NCBI RefSeq assembly: GCF_021602585.1
Contig: NZ_BQIP01000002.1
Span: forward strand, 186,001 to 250,000
Length of the DNA stretch: 64,000 nt
From: Pseudomonas faucium
GTDB lineage: Bacteria; Pseudomonadota; Gammaproteobacteria; Pseudomonadales; Pseudomonadaceae
Direction: 5' to 3'
In this document: positions 50,259 through 59,889 of the stretch, in pieces
Layout: every line of letters starts with the position of its first letter
Position numbering within the stretch: the first letter of the stretch is position 1
The notes under the pieces: model-generated
What the model was told of the DNA's origin: nothing
The model's input: the letters and a program-made list of their open reading frames with translations, nothing else
Databases searched by the model: none
Translations under genes and position numbers: made by a program

Positions 50259-51662
50259 ATGACTGAAGTTGCTTTGGACACCGCAACCCCCCACGCACCG
50301 TCTGTCATCCGGCTGTTGCTCGAAAAACTGGGCGTGGCCTACCGCGAAGTGGCGGAGCATCCGCAGCTGCCCGCCGCATCGCGGGTGCAGGCGATCCTGC
50401 TCGACGACGAGATCGGCGCCCTGATGGTGCTGTTCCCGCAGAGCAAGCTGCTGGACCTCAACCGCCTGGAAGAGTTGACCGGCCGCAAACTCAAGGCCGT
50501 GCCAGTGGCCCGCCTCAAGCAGATGCTCGACAAGCACCAGCTCAAGGCCCTGCCTGCCATTCCGGCACTGACCAGCTCGCCGTGCCTGTACGAAGACAAG
50601 TTGCTCGCTGCGCAAAAACTGTATGTCCAGTCTGGCGAAGCCGGGCTGTTGCTGGAAATCCAGCAGGATGACTTCAAGCGCATGCTGAAAAAGGCCAGCG
50701 CCGGCAGTTTCGGCCAACCGGTCAGGGACATCCGCCCCAACCTCGACCGGCCAGACGACGACTCCCGGGAAATCACCCAGGCCGTCCAGGCCTTCACCGC
50801 GCGGCGCATCCAGAAGCGCCTGGAAGAAACCATCGAGATCCCGCCGCTGGCCGACACCGCGCAAAAGATCATCAAGCTGCGCGTCGACCCCAATGCCAGC
50901 ATCGACGACATCACCGGCGTGGTCGAAACCGACCCGGCGCTGGCCGCACAGGTGGTGAGCTGGGCCGCATCGCCCTACTACGCCTCACCCGGCAAGATCC
51001 GCTCGGTGGAAGATGCCATCGTCCGCGTGCTGGGCTTCGACCTGGTGATCAACCTGGCCCTGGGCCTGGCCTTGGGCAAGACCCTGAGCTTGCCCAAGGA
51101 CCATCCGCAGCAGGCGACGCCGTACTGGCAGCAGTCGATCTACACCGCGGCGATCATCGAGGGCCTGACCCGCGCCATGCCGCGCGCCGAGCGCCCGGAA
51201 GCGGGCCTGACCTACCTGGCCGGGCTGCTGCACAACTTCGGCTACCTGCTGCTGGCGCACGTGTTTCCGCCGCACTTCTCGCTGATCTGCCGGCACCTGG
51301 AGGTCAACCCGCACCTGTGCCACACCTTCGTCGAGCAACACCTGCTGGGCATCAGCCGCGAACAGATCGGCGCCTGGCTGATGAAGCTGTGGGACATGCC
51401 CGAAGAGCTGTCCACGGCGCTGCGCTTCCAGCACGACCCGGCGTATGAGGGTGAGTACGCGGCGTACCCGAACCTGGTGTGCCTGGCGACTCGCCTGCTG
51501 CGCATGCGCGGGATTGGCTCGGGGCCGCAGGAGGCGATTCCCGATGAATTGCTGGAGCGCCTGGGGATTACCCGGGACAAGGCTGAGGATGTGGTGAACA
51601 AGGTGCTCGAGGCCGAGACCTTGTTGCGCGAACTGGCTTCGCAGTTCAACGCGCCGCATTGA
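50259..51662 (+). CDS. HDOD-domain protein with YbaK-like N-terminal domain
   Basis: 467 residues. The first 150 resemble the YbaK/aminoacyl-tRNA deacylase fold (SVIRLLLEKLGVAYREVAEH). A linker leads to an HDOD domain (about 195-400; IPPLADTAQKIIKLRVDPNA and SVEDAIVRVLGFDLVINLAL), in which the HD metal pair is replaced (LLHNFGYL). HDOD proteins act in c-di-GMP-linked or stress signalling without hydrolase activity. A -10-like TATACT (50222-50227) precedes it. Substrate and partners unknown. Confidence 0.8.
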   Translation: MTEVALDTATPHAPSVIRLLLEKLGVAYREVAEHPQLPAASRVQAILLDDEIGALMVLFPQSKLLDLNRLEELTGRKLKAVPVARLKQMLDKHQLKALPAIPALTSSPCLYEDKLLAAQKLYVQSGEAGLLLEIQQDDFKRMLKKASAGSFGQPVRDIRPNLDRPDDDSREITQAVQAFTARRIQKRLEETIEIPPLADTAQKIIKLRVDPNASIDDITGVVETDPALAAQVVSWAASPYYASPGKIRSVEDAIVRVLGFDLVINLALGLALGKTLSLPKDHPQQATPYWQQSIYTAAIIEGLTRAMPRAERPEAGLTYLAGLLHNFGYLLLAHVFPPHFSLICRHLEVNPHLCHTFVEQHLLGISREQIGAWLMKLWDMPEELSTALRFQHDPAYEGEYAAYPNLVCLATRLLRMRGIGSGPQEAIPDELLERLGITRDKAEDVVNKVLEAETLLRELASQFNAPH

Positions 51663-51667
51663 GGCCT

Positions 51668-51771
51668 TTGGGGCTGCTTTGCAGCCCTTTCGCGACACAA
51701 GGCCGCTCCTACAGGAGATCGCATGCCCTGTAGGAGCGGCCTTGTGTCGCGAAGGGCCGCTACGCGGCCCC
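51668..51771. repeat. REP pair (family B), convergent gap
   Basis: TTTCGCGACACAAGGCCGCT and its inverse about 20 bases apart, with outer stems GGGGCTGCTTTGCAGCCC and GGGCCGCTACGCGGCCCC. Confidence 0.92.
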
Positions 51772-51778
51772 AACCATT

Positions 51779-52156
51779 TCAGCCCTTCTTCTTCTTCGGC
51801 TTCAGGTACTTCATCAAGCCCTGGAACCACATCACCAAAGCCGGATTGCCCTTGATCTGGATGTTCTTGTCCTGAATCCCCTGCATGAACGCCAGCTGCT
51901 TGTTGCCCGCCTGCATCGTGGCAAAGCCATAGGCGGCGTCCTTGAAGGCGACGGCAAAGGCCGGCTGCGGGTGCATGCCGCCCTTGCTGCTGATGCGCTC
52001 GCCACTGACGATGAAGTGCCGGGCCACCTTGCCGTCCAGCGTCTGCATCTGGAACACCAGGTCCTTGTCCTTGAGTTGCTGCTGGAACGCCGGGTTGTTG
52101 CGGCTGGCCCTGGCCATCAGCAGCCCCATGGCCCAGAGAAGAAAGCGAAACTTCAT
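51779..52156 (-). CDS. Small SCP2-like protein with N-terminal membrane segment
   Basis: 125 residues. A hydrophobic start (MKFRFLLWAMGLLMA) precedes a domain resembling sterol carrier protein 2 (FQMQTLDGKVARHFIVSG, then IQIKGNPALVMWFQGLMKYL), ending in KKKK. SCP2 folds bind lipids or acyl chains. ATG at 52156 follows GAGG at 7 bases. Function unknown. Confidence 0.65.
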   Translation of the reverse strand: MKFRFLLWAMGLLMARASRNNPAFQQQLKDKDLVFQMQTLDGKVARHFIVSGERISSKGGMHPQPAFAVAFKDAAYGFATMQAGNKQLAFMQGIQDKNIQIKGNPALVMWFQGLMKYLKPKKKKG

Positions 52157-52253
52157 CAACGCGCCTCGAATGAAATATGACTGAAGCGCGCAGTTTATCC
52201 TTTTCTTGAACTATTAATGCAAGTTCGCCGCACGTTGGCCGCAGAAAGCACAA

Positions 52254-52273
52254 CGGGCGCCCTCGGGCGCCCG
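52254..52273 (-). terminator. GC hairpin after the HU gene
   Basis: CGGGCGCC-CTCG-GGCGCCCG, 31 bases past the stop. The following tract on the minus strand is only weakly T-rich. Confidence 0.55.
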
Positions 52274-52304
52274 CTGAACCGACACTGGGGATGTCAGGAA
52301 TCGA

Positions 52305-52607
52305 TCACTTGGCCTTCTTGGCCGCCTTGGCAGGCTGCGTGTTGACGCTGTCGCGCAGGTTCTTGCCAGGCTTGAAGGCAACGGTGTTGCTGGCCTTGAT
52401 TTTCACCGGCTCGCCGGTTTGCGGGTTTTTCCCGGTGCGGGCACCACGATGACGTTTTTCGAAGGTACCGAAGCCGACCAGCGTGACCGTGTCCTTGTCT
52501 AGGGCACCGGTGATGCTGTCGAGAATCGCATTCAGCACCTCGTTGGCCTTTTCCTTGGTCAGATCGGCCTTTTCGGCGATGACGGCGGTGAGATCTGGTT
52601 TACGCAT
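52305..52607 (-). CDS. hupA: DNA-binding protein HU
   Basis: 100 residues. MRKPDLTAVIAEKADLTKEK and the beta-arm signature GFGTFEKRHRGARTGKNPQT identify HU. Compacts DNA and bends it in a nonspecific way. The short Lys/Ala tail (PAKAAKKAK) is unlike E. coli HU. AGAGG 8 bases before ATG; the longer frame to 52751 is ignored. Confidence 0.93.
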   Translation of the reverse strand: MRKPDLTAVIAEKADLTKEKANEVLNAILDSITGALDKDTVTLVGFGTFEKRHRGARTGKNPQTGEPVKIKASNTVAFKPGKNLRDSVNTQPAKAAKKAK

Positions 52608-52794
52608 AGTGAAGCCTCTTTGACGGGATTTCTTGTTGTTATGCCGTGCTGCCATTGAAGCAGCGTTCAAGGCACCGCAGGCTCTAATCTGCGGCAGACG
52701 GAAGTGAGGATGGCACGCTCCCCGAGGCCGCGCCAGTATCAGGGCGGCCATTGTGCGGGCAACAACAGGATAAATCCGACAGAACGCCCGCTAT

Positions 52795-53943
52795 TTACGC
52801 CATGAGCGCGGGTAACTGCCTGTTCAGCGCCAGCTTCTCCAGCACCGCGCTGCCGGTCAGGGCGTAACCCAGCAGCTGGCCGTCAGCCGCGTGACAGAGC
52901 ACTTTCAGGTCGCTGCCCTGCCCCTCTACCTGCCAAGTGCCTTCAAGGCCCTGGGGCACAGGCGAAACCACCAGCGGGCACGCCGGGGTTTTCACGGTGA
53001 TGGGCATCGGGCCGTAGCTGACTTGCGCCGGGTTGCCGGCCAGGGTCTGGGCCAGCGCGCGGGCGCAGGACATCAGCGGCATCACGTAGAGCAGGTTGAT
53101 GCCGTCGACCTCGGCGCAGTCGCCCAGGGCGTAGATGTTGTTATGCGAGGTCCGCAGGTGGCGGTCCACCACCACGCCCCGGTTGGTCTGCAGCCCGGCG
53201 GCGGCGGCCAGGTCGATACGCGGGCGCAGGCCGATGGCCGAGACCACCAGGTCACAGGCGAGCTGCGTGCCGTCGGACAGATGCGCCAGCAGCCCCTCAC
53301 CCTGCCGCTCCAGGCGGGTCAGCACCGGGCCCAGGTGAAAGCGCACCCCCAGCCCTTGCAGCCCGGCCTGTACCGCGGCCGCGGCAGCAGGGTGCAGGAG
53401 GGTCGGCATGACCTGTTCGCAGGGTGCCACCACATCGACCTGGAACCCGCCCAGGCTCATGTCGTTGGCGAATTCACAGCCGATCAGGCCGGCACCCAGG
53501 ATCAGCACGCGCTGCCGGCCAGCGGCGGCGGCGCGAAAACGCGCGTAGTCCTCCAGGTCGTTGATCGGGAACACCCGGTCGGCACCGTCACCTTCGACCG
53601 GTACCTGCACGGTCTGCGCGCCCCAGGCCAGCACCAGGTCGCGGTACGCCACGGCCTCTTCACCGATCCACAGGCGCTTGTGCCCGGGGTCGATGCCGCT
53701 GATGCGGGTGTGGGTGCGCACCTCGGCCTTGAGTTGCTCGGCCATGGCGCCCGGCTCGGCCATGCACAGGCCATCAGCGTCCTTTTGCTTGGCAAAACCG
53801 GTGGAGAGCATGGGCTTGGAATAGGAGCGACCGTCATCGGCGGTGATCAGCAGCAGCGGCGTCTCGCCATCGAGCTTGCGAAATTCACGGGCCAGGTTGT
53901 AGCCCGCAAGGCCGGTACCGATGATTACCACAGGGAGCGTCAT
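52795..53943 (-). CDS. Rubredoxin-NAD(+) reductase
   Basis: 382 residues, FAD/NAD-linked pyridine nucleotide reductase. FAD site [13 protein letters not shown] near residue 6, NAD site [12 protein letters not shown] near residue 147, and [10 protein letters not shown] for FAD ribityl contact. Passes electrons from NADH to rubredoxin, which feeds alkane hydroxylase or oxygen-stress enzymes. GAGAGGAA precedes its ATG, 33 bases after rubA. Confidence 0.92.
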   Translation of the reverse strand: MTLPVVIIGTGLAGYNLAREFRKLDGETPLLLITADDGRSYSKPMLSTGFAKQKDADGLCMAEPGAMAEQLKAEVRTHTRISGIDPGHKRLWIGEEAVAYRDLVLAWGAQTVQVPVEGDGADRVFPINDLEDYARFRAAAAGRQRVLILGAGLIGCEFANDMSLGGFQVDVVAPCEQVMPTLLHPAAAAAVQAGLQGLGVRFHLGPVLTRLERQGEGLLAHLSDGTQLACDLVVSAIGLRPRIDLAAAAGLQTNRGVVVDRHLRTSHNNIYALGDCAEVDGINLLYVMPLMSCARALAQTLAGNPAQVSYGPMPITVKTPACPLVVSPVPQGLEGTWQVEGQGSDLKVLCHAADGQLLGYALTGSAVLEKLALNRQLPALMA

Positions 53944-53976
53944 GTCGTGCGTTCCTCTCGTTGCAGGGGGGTGGGA

Positions 53977-54144
53977 TCAGCCGATGGCGATCATTTCGAA
54001 GTCGCTCTTGCCGACGCCGCAGTCGGGGCACAGCCAGTCCTGCGGCACATCTTCCCAGCGGGTGCCGGGGGCGATGCCGTCGTCCGGCCAGCCTTCGGCT
54101 TCGTCATAGATCAGGCCACAGACAATACATTGCCACTTCTTCAT
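53977..54144 (-). CDS. rubA: Rubredoxin
   Basis: 55 residues. CIVCG and CPDCG supply four Cys for a single Fe atom; [19 protein letters not shown] is the conserved acidic centre. Small cytoplasmic electron carrier, partner of the reductase just downstream. Upstream GAGGAACG supports ATG at 54144. Very short and easy to miss. Confidence 0.96.
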   Translation of the reverse strand: MKKWQCIVCGLIYDEAEGWPDDGIAPGTRWEDVPQDWLCPDCGVGKSDFEMIAIG

Positions 54145-54273
54145 GGTTGGTCGTTCCTCGGTACAGGCTCAGGCTTTGTAAGGGGGCTCGAGGCCCTTTC
54201 GCGGGCATTATGCAAGCACTTGGGGCAATCATGCTAAGCTCGCCGCCTCTCTGGCTGTAACAAGCATACCGAC

Positions 54274-54831
54274 GTGTCGTACGAATCCCCGCAAGCAGCC
54301 GCTGTCGCGTGGCTGCCGTATTCACAGCTGGCGACCGATATCGACCAGCCTACCCTCGACTGGCTGTTCGACGAAGGCTCCCTGACTCGCCGCCTGACCC
54401 GCCTGTCCCACGACCACTTCAGTGTCACCCCCCTGTTCGAGGGCTGGCAGCCGCTGCGCGATGACGAATGCCAGGCGCTGGGCATCGCCCCGGGCGCGGA
54501 AGGCTGGGTGCGCGAGGTGTACCTGCGTGGCCATGGCCAGGCCTGGGTATTCGCCCGCAGCGTGGCCAGCCGCAGCGCGCTGGAGCGCGGCGGCCTGGAC
54601 CTGGAAACCCTGGGCAGCCGCTCGCTGGGCGAGTTGCTATTCTGCGACCAGGCGTTCATCCGCCACCCCATCGAAGTGTGTACCTATCCGCACGCCTGGC
54701 TGCCTGACCAGGCCGCCGCAGAAGGCTTGTGGGGGCGGCGCTCGCGCTTCGCCCGCGACGGCCTCGACCTGCTGGTGGCCGAAGTGTTCCTGCCGACCTT
54801 GTGGCAAGCGGCCAAGGAGGAAACCCGCTGA
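54274..54831 (+). CDS. ubiC: Chorismate lyase
   Basis: 185 residues, UbiC family: [16 protein letters not shown] at the active-site Arg loop and [16 protein letters not shown]. Makes 4-hydroxybenzoate plus pyruvate from chorismate, the first step of ubiquinone synthesis. The start is GTG at 54274 with no strong ribosome site. Its TGA stop overlaps the ubiA ATG by one base. Confidence 0.9.
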   Translation: MSYESPQAAAVAWLPYSQLATDIDQPTLDWLFDEGSLTRRLTRLSHDHFSVTPLFEGWQPLRDDECQALGIAPGAEGWVREVYLRGHGQAWVFARSVASRSALERGGLDLETLGSRSLGELLFCDQAFIRHPIEVCTYPHAWLPDQAAAEGLWGRRSRFARDGLDLLVAEVFLPTLWQAAKEETR

Positions 54832-55721
54832 TGTACCTGCAACTGCTCAAGTCGCTCAACCGCGTGCACCCGCGCGCGTGGGACTTCGTCCAGCTCAGCC
54901 GCATGGACCGGCCGATCGGCATCTACCTGCTGCTGTGGCCCACGCTGACTGCAGTGTGGATTGCCGGGCAAGGTTCGCCGACGCTGGCCAACGTGCTGAT
55001 CTTCGGCCTCGGCGTGGTGCTGATGCGGGCTGCCGGCTGCTGCATCAACGACTTCGCCGACCGCAAGGTCGATGGCCACGTCAAGCGCACTGCCGACCGG
55101 CCCTTGGCCAGCGGCCGGGTCAAGCCGCGCGAGGCGCTGGCGCTGTGCGCCATCCTGGTCGCGGTGAGCTTCCTGCTGGTGCTGTGCACCAACAGCCAGA
55201 CCGTGTGGCTGTCGTTCGGCGCGGTGGCGCTGGCGTTCTGCTACCCGTTCATGAAGCGCTACACCTACTACCCGCAGGTGGTGCTGGGCGCGGCGTATTC
55301 CTGGGGCATCCCCATGGCCTTCACGGCCGCTGGCGGCGAGCTGCCGGCCAGTGCCTGGCTGCTGTACATCGCCAACCTGCTGTGGACGGTGGGGTATGAC
55401 ACCTACTACGCCATGGTCGATCGCGACGACGACCTGAAGATTGGCGTGAAATCGACGGCGATCCTGTTCGGCGAGGCTGACCGGGTGATCATCCTGACCC
55501 TGCAGCTGCTGTCGCTGGGGTGCCTGTTGCTGGCCGGTAGCCGCTTCGACCTGGGGGGGTGGTTCCACCTGGGGCTGCTGGGGGCGGTGCTGTGCTTTGC
55601 CTGGGAGTTCTGGTCGACGCGCAAGCTGGACCGCGAGTCGTGCTTCAAGGCGTTTCTGCACAACCACTGGGCGGGGTTGATCATCTTCATGGGCGTAGTG
55701 CTCGACTACGCACTGCGCTGA
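54831..55721 (+). CDS. ubiA: 4-hydroxybenzoate polyprenyltransferase
   Basis: 296 residues, integral membrane. The first Asp-rich motif is [11 protein letters not shown] and the second DRDDDLKIG. Attaches the polyprenyl tail to 4-hydroxybenzoate. AAGGAGG 9-10 bases before ATG, inside ubiC. A longer frame to 54729 overlaps ubiC and is ignored. Confidence 0.96.
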   Translation: MYLQLLKSLNRVHPRAWDFVQLSRMDRPIGIYLLLWPTLTAVWIAGQGSPTLANVLIFGLGVVLMRAAGCCINDFADRKVDGHVKRTADRPLASGRVKPREALALCAILVAVSFLLVLCTNSQTVWLSFGAVALAFCYPFMKRYTYYPQVVLGAAYSWGIPMAFTAAGGELPASAWLLYIANLLWTVGYDTYYAMVDRDDDLKIGVKSTAILFGEADRVIILTLQLLSLGCLLLAGSRFDLGGWFHLGLLGAVLCFAWEFWSTRKLDRESCFKAFLHNHWAGLIIFMGVVLDYALR

Positions 55722-55726
55722 ATGTT

Positions 55727-55832
55727 TGGGGCTGCTTTGCAGCCCTTTCGCGACACAAGGCCGCTCCTACAGAACACCACGGTCCTCTGTAGGAGCGGCC
55801 TTGTGTCGCGATAGGGCCGCAACGCGGCCCCG
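55727..55832. repeat. REP pair (family B), convergent gap
   Basis: Nearly the same pair as at 51668-51771 (TTTCGCGACACAAGGCCGCT with its inverse, and the same outer stems), between ubiA and the PF03640 gene. Confidence 0.92.
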
Positions 55833-55838
55833 GCAATT

Positions 55839-56207
55839 TCAAGGCTTGGCGACGTGCCAGACGTCCTTCATGCCATCACCGGTCATGTCACCGGCTTTCT
55901 TGTCCTTGACGAAGGTATACAGCGGCTTGCCGTCATACGCCCACTGCATCTTGCCGTCGTCGCGCTCGATCTTGGTCCACTTGCCTTCGGCCTTCTCGCT
56001 CTTATCGGCCATCAAAGGCGGCCAGTTGGTAGCGCACTCGCCATTGCACATCGACTTGCCGCCCGCATCCTTGTCGAAGGTGTACAGCGTCATGCCCTTG
56101 TGATCGACGAACATGCCGTCCTTCTCCATCGCATGGTGGGCAGACGCCACCCCCGGGAGCGCCAGTGCAGCGAAAAGGGCCATCCAGCTCAGCGTATGTC
56201 GTGTCAT
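55839..56207 (-). CDS. Secreted PF03640-repeat protein
   Basis: 122 residues from the start MTRHTLSWMALFAALALPGV. A signal peptide ends at ASA, and two copies of the secreted-repeat unit follow (GMTLYTFDKDAGGKSMCNGE and GKPLYTFVKDKKAGDM), with CNGECATNW carrying a Cys pair. Family function unknown; periplasmic or secreted. An in-frame ATG at 56219 gives four more residues; no ribosome site decides. Confidence 0.75.
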   Translation of the reverse strand: MTRHTLSWMALFAALALPGVASAHHAMEKDGMFVDHKGMTLYTFDKDAGGKSMCNGECATNWPPLMADKSEKAEGKWTKIERDDGKMQWAYDGKPLYTFVKDKKAGDMTGDGMKDVWHVAKP

Positions 56208-56310
56208 TGGATTCACCATTGGTTCGGGGGTGGAATAGGTTCGATATGCCGGCGCAGCGGCCCTTTCTAGCCTAGCCCAGTCATGCAATGTCGCCAGAAC
56301 GGCCAACGCC

Positions 56311-56328
56311 CTGTCACACAGCTGCAAT
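56311..56328 (+). promoter_or_regulatory. Pho box upstream of phoB
   Basis: CTGTCAC-ACAG-CTGCAAT matches the Pho box CTGTCAT-N4-CTGTCAT at 11 of 14 positions (6/7 and 5/7). A -10-like TTATCT follows at 56336-56341. Supports autoregulation by PhoB. Confidence 0.7.
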
Positions 56329-56381
56329 AATTCCGTTATCTAATGCGGGCCAGACACGATTATCCGGGAGAGGTTTTGAGC

Positions 56382-57071
56382 ATGGTTGGCAGGAACATTC
56401 TGATCGTCGACGACGAAGCGCCCATTCGCGAGATGATCGCCGTTGCCTTGGAAATGGCCGGCTATGACTGCCTGGAAGCCGAGAACTCCCAGCAGGCCCA
56501 CGCCATCATCGTCGACCGCAAGCCGGACCTGATCCTGCTCGACTGGATGCTGCCTGGCACCTCCGGCATCGAGCTGGCGCGCCGCCTCAAGCGTGACGAG
56601 CTGACCGGCGACATCCCGATCATCATGCTCACCGCCAAGGGCGAGGAAGACAACAAGATCCAGGGCCTGGAAGTGGGCGCCGACGACTACATCACCAAGC
56701 CGTTCTCCCCGCGCGAGCTGGTCGCCCGCCTCAAGGCCGTGCTGCGTCGCACCGGCCCGAGTGACAGCGAAGCGCCGATCGAAGTCGGCGGCCTGCTGCT
56801 CGACCCGATCAGCCACCGCGTGACCATCGATGGCAAGCCTGCGGAAATGGGCCCCACCGAATACCGCCTGCTGCAGTTCTTCATGACCCACCAGGAGCGC
56901 GCCTACACCCGCGGCCAATTGCTCGACCAGGTCTGGGGCGGCAACGTGTATGTCGAGGAGCGCACCGTGGACGTACACATCCGTCGCTTGCGCAAGGCAC
57001 TGGGTGAAGCCTACGAAAATCTGGTACAAACCGTGCGCGGCACTGGCTACCGCTTCTCGACCAAGAGCTGA
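56382..57071 (+). CDS. phoB: Phosphate regulon response regulator PhoB
   Basis: 229 residues, OmpR family. Receiver phospho-acceptor is Asp54 in [13 protein letters not shown]-binding winged helix after residue 135 ([20 protein letters not shown]). Activates phosphate-starvation genes via Pho boxes. GGGAGAGG precedes ATG. The longer frame to 56343 runs through the ribosome site. Confidence 0.96.
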   Translation: MVGRNILIVDDEAPIREMIAVALEMAGYDCLEAENSQQAHAIIVDRKPDLILLDWMLPGTSGIELARRLKRDELTGDIPIIMLTAKGEEDNKIQGLEVGADDYITKPFSPRELVARLKAVLRRTGPSDSEAPIEVGGLLLDPISHRVTIDGKPAEMGPTEYRLLQFFMTHQERAYTRGQLLDQVWGGNVYVEERTVDVHIRRLRKALGEAYENLVQTVRGTGYRFSTKS

Positions 57072-57118
57072 TCGGGCCACCAGCGCCACGCCGCACGTCG
57101 TTGTACAAGGACCGTCAA

Positions 57119-58426
57119 TTGAACCAGAACTGGCACGCGACCCTGATTCGCCACCTGCTGCTGCTGATCACCGTCTGCCTGATCGGCGGCCTGGTCAGCG
57201 GTTACTACGGCTGGAGCCTGGCCATCGGCCTGGCGCTCTACCTGGGCTGGACCCTCAAGCAGCTGCTGCGCCTGCATGACTGGCTGCGCAACCACCAGCC
57301 CGACGAAGCCCCGCCCGACGGCTACGGCCTGTGGGGCGAGGTGTTCGACAGCATCTACCACCTGCAACGCCGCGACCAGCGCGTGCGCGGGCGCCTGCAG
57401 GCGGTGATCGACCGGGTGCAGGAGTCCACCGCCGCACTGCGAGACGCGGTGATCATGCTCGACAGCGACGGCAACCTTGAGTGGTGGAACCGCGCCGCGG
57501 AAACCCTGCTCGGCTTCAAGACCCCGCAAGACGGCGGGCAGCCAGTGACCAACCTGGTGCGCCACCCGCGCTTCAAGGAATACTTCGAGTCGGAAAACTA
57601 CGCCGAACCGCTGGAAATCCCCTCACCGATCAACGACCGCCTGCGTGTGCAACTGCACCTGACCCGCTACGGCAACAACGAGCACCTGATGCTGGTGCGC
57701 GACGTCACCCGCATTCACCAGCTCGAGCAGATGCGCAAGGACTTCGTCGCCAACGTCTCCCACGAGCTGCGCACCCCGCTGACCGTCATCACCGGCTACC
57801 TGGAAACCCTGCTGGACAACGTCGAAGACGTGAACCCGCGCTGGGCCCGGGCATTGCAGCAGATGAACCAGCAAGGCGCGCGCATGCAGACGCTGCTCAA
57901 CGACCTGCTGCTGCTGGCCAAGCTCGAAGCCACCGACTACCCCTCCGACAACCAGCCGGTGGCGGTCGATGGCCTGCTGCAGTCGATCTACAACGACGCC
58001 CAGGCGCTGTCCGGGCCGCGCAACCAGCGCATCACCCTGGAAGCCGCGCCGGGCCTGAAGCTCAAGGGCAGCGAGTCGGAACTGCGCAGCGCCTTCTCCA
58101 ACCTGGTGTTCAATGCGGTGAAGTACACCCAGGACCAAGGCAGCATCCGTATCCGCTGGTGGGCCGATGCCCAGGGCGCGCACCTGTCGGTGCAGGATTC
58201 GGGGGTCGGCATCGATGCCAAGCACCTGCCACGCCTGACCGAGCGCTTCTATCGGGTCGATTCCAGCCGCGCCTCCAATACCGGCGGCACCGGCCTGGGG
58301 CTGGCAATCGTCAAGCATGTGCTGATGCGCCACCGGGGCAAGCTGGAAATCAGCAGCGTGCCCGGGCACGGCAGCACCTTCACCTGCCACTTTGCCCCGG
58401 TGCAACTGGCCAACGGCAAGGGCTGA
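57119..58426 (+). CDS. phoR: Phosphate regulon sensor kinase PhoR
   Basis: 435 residues. N-terminal transmembrane hairpin (about 8-50), PAS domain (about 95-190), DHp with phospho-His215 in FVANVSHELRTPL and an HATPase domain with NLVFNAVKYT, DSGVGI and GGTGLGLAIVKH. TTG at 57119 is chosen because AAGGA lies 7 bases upstream; a TTG 6 codons earlier lacks one. 47 bases after phoB. Confidence 0.94.
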   Translation: MNQNWHATLIRHLLLLITVCLIGGLVSGYYGWSLAIGLALYLGWTLKQLLRLHDWLRNHQPDEAPPDGYGLWGEVFDSIYHLQRRDQRVRGRLQAVIDRVQESTAALRDAVIMLDSDGNLEWWNRAAETLLGFKTPQDGGQPVTNLVRHPRFKEYFESENYAEPLEIPSPINDRLRVQLHLTRYGNNEHLMLVRDVTRIHQLEQMRKDFVANVSHELRTPLTVITGYLETLLDNVEDVNPRWARALQQMNQQGARMQTLLNDLLLLAKLEATDYPSDNQPVAVDGLLQSIYNDAQALSGPRNQRITLEAAPGLKLKGSESELRSAFSNLVFNAVKYTQDQGSIRIRWWADAQGAHLSVQDSGVGIDAKHLPRLTERFYRVDSSRASNTGGTGLGLAIVKHVLMRHRGKLEISSVPGHGSTFTCHFAPVQLANGKG

Positions 58427-58542
58427 GCAACGGGTTACTTTGCTTTTGCCGCCCCAGCCGCTACATTGGATCCCCTGTGCCAGCCAACGCTGGCACTTTA
58501 CTTTCAACCTTTCTCGAAGACGGACCCCGTAAAAACTCCATC

Positions 58543-59883
58543 ATGGACCCTTCCCCTGGTATCAGCCTCACCTCGCTCTTCGCCGATTTCGGCATGATTC
58601 TCTTTGCCCTGTTCCTGGTGCTGCTCAACGGCTTCTTCGTTGCCGCCGAGTTCGCCATGGTCAAGCTGCGCTCCACGCGCGTCGAGTCCATCGCCGAGCT
58701 GCATGGCTGGCGCGGCAGCATCCTGCGCAAGGTACACAACCAGCTCGACGCCTACCTCTCGGCCTGCCAGCTGGGTATTACCCTGGCCTCGCTGGGCCTG
58801 GGCTGGGTCGGTGAGCCGGCCTTCGCCCACCTGCTCGAACCGCTGCTCGACTACCTGGGCGTGAACACCCCCGAGCTGATCAAGGCCGTGTCGTTCTTCA
58901 TCGCCTTCTTCGTCATCTCGTACCTGCACATCGTAGTCGGCGAACTGGCGCCCAAGTCGTGGGCGATCCGCAAGCCCGAGCTGCTGTCGCTGTGGACGGC
59001 CGTGCCGCTGTACCTGTTCTACTGGCTGATGTACCCGGCCATCTACCTGCTCAACGCCAGCGCCAACACCATCCTGCGCATCGCCGGGCAAGGTGAGCCA
59101 GGCCCGCACCACGAGCACCACTACAGCCGCGAAGAACTCAAGCTGATCCTGCACTCCAGCCGTGGCCAGGACCCAAGCGATCAGGGCATGCGCGTGCTGG
59201 CCTCGGCCGTGGAAATGGGCGAACTGGAAGTGGTCGACTGGGCCAACTCGCGTGAAGACATGGTCAGCATCGACGCCCACGCTCCGCTCAAGGAAGTGCT
59301 CGCCCTGGTGCGCCGCCACAAGTTCAGCCGCTACCCGCTGTACGACGCCGCGCGCGAGGAGTTCACAGGCCTCTTGCACATCAAGGACCTGCTGCTGGAG
59401 CTGGCGGAGCTTGAACACCTGCCGGAAACCGTCGACCTCGAAGACCTGGCCCGGCCGCTGGAGCGCGTATCCCGGCACATGCCGCTGGCCCAGCTGCTGG
59501 AGCAGTTCCGCAAGGGCGGCGCGCACTTCGTGCTGGTGGAGGAAGCCGATGGCAAGGTGATCGGCTACCTGACCATGGAAGACGTGCTGGAAGTGCTGGT
59601 GGGCGATATCCAGGACGAGCACCGCAAGACCGAACGCGGCATCCTCGCCTACCAGCCCGGCAAGCTGCTGGTACGCGGCGACACGCCCTTGTTCAAGGTC
59701 GAGCGCCTGCTCGGCATCGACCTGGACCACATCGAGGCGGAAACCCTCGCCGGCCTGATCTACGAGACCCTCAAGCGCGTGCCTGAAGAAGAGGAAGTGC
59801 TGGAAGTCGAAGGCCTGCGCATCATCATCAAGAAGATGAAAGGGCCGAAGATCGTGCTGGCCAAGGTGCTCAAGCTCGATTGA
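58543..59883 (+). CDS. CNNM/CorC-type membrane protein with CBS domains
   Basis: 446 residues: four-helix DUF21 domain (about 10-195), a CBS pair (about 215-345) and a CorC/HlyC C-terminal domain (about 355-435). Annotated in many genomes as hemolysin, but this architecture is now tied to magnesium or cobalt efflux. Ribosome site weak. Follows phoR after 116 bases. Converges with the peptidase, 6 bases between stops. Confidence 0.86.
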   Translation: MDPSPGISLTSLFADFGMILFALFLVLLNGFFVAAEFAMVKLRSTRVESIAELHGWRGSILRKVHNQLDAYLSACQLGITLASLGLGWVGEPAFAHLLEPLLDYLGVNTPELIKAVSFFIAFFVISYLHIVVGELAPKSWAIRKPELLSLWTAVPLYLFYWLMYPAIYLLNASANTILRIAGQGEPGPHHEHHYSREELKLILHSSRGQDPSDQGMRVLASAVEMGELEVVDWANSREDMVSIDAHAPLKEVLALVRRHKFSRYPLYDAAREEFTGLLHIKDLLLELAELEHLPETVDLEDLARPLERVSRHMPLAQLLEQFRKGGAHFVLVEEADGKVIGYLTMEDVLEVLVGDIQDEHRKTERGILAYQPGKLLVRGDTPLFKVERLLGIDLDHIEAETLAGLIYETLKRVPEEEEVLEVEGLRIIIKKMKGPKIVLAKVLKLD

Positions 59884-59889
59884 GCCGCC

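Noticed and set aside
47157-50864. 1235-codon open frame on the minus strand opposite oxyR, recG and the HDOD gene
   Set aside because: Antisense shadow of three well-identified genes, produced by GC-rich third positions. The translation is low in complexity (Gln, His, Leu, Ala, Gly rich) and has no domain.
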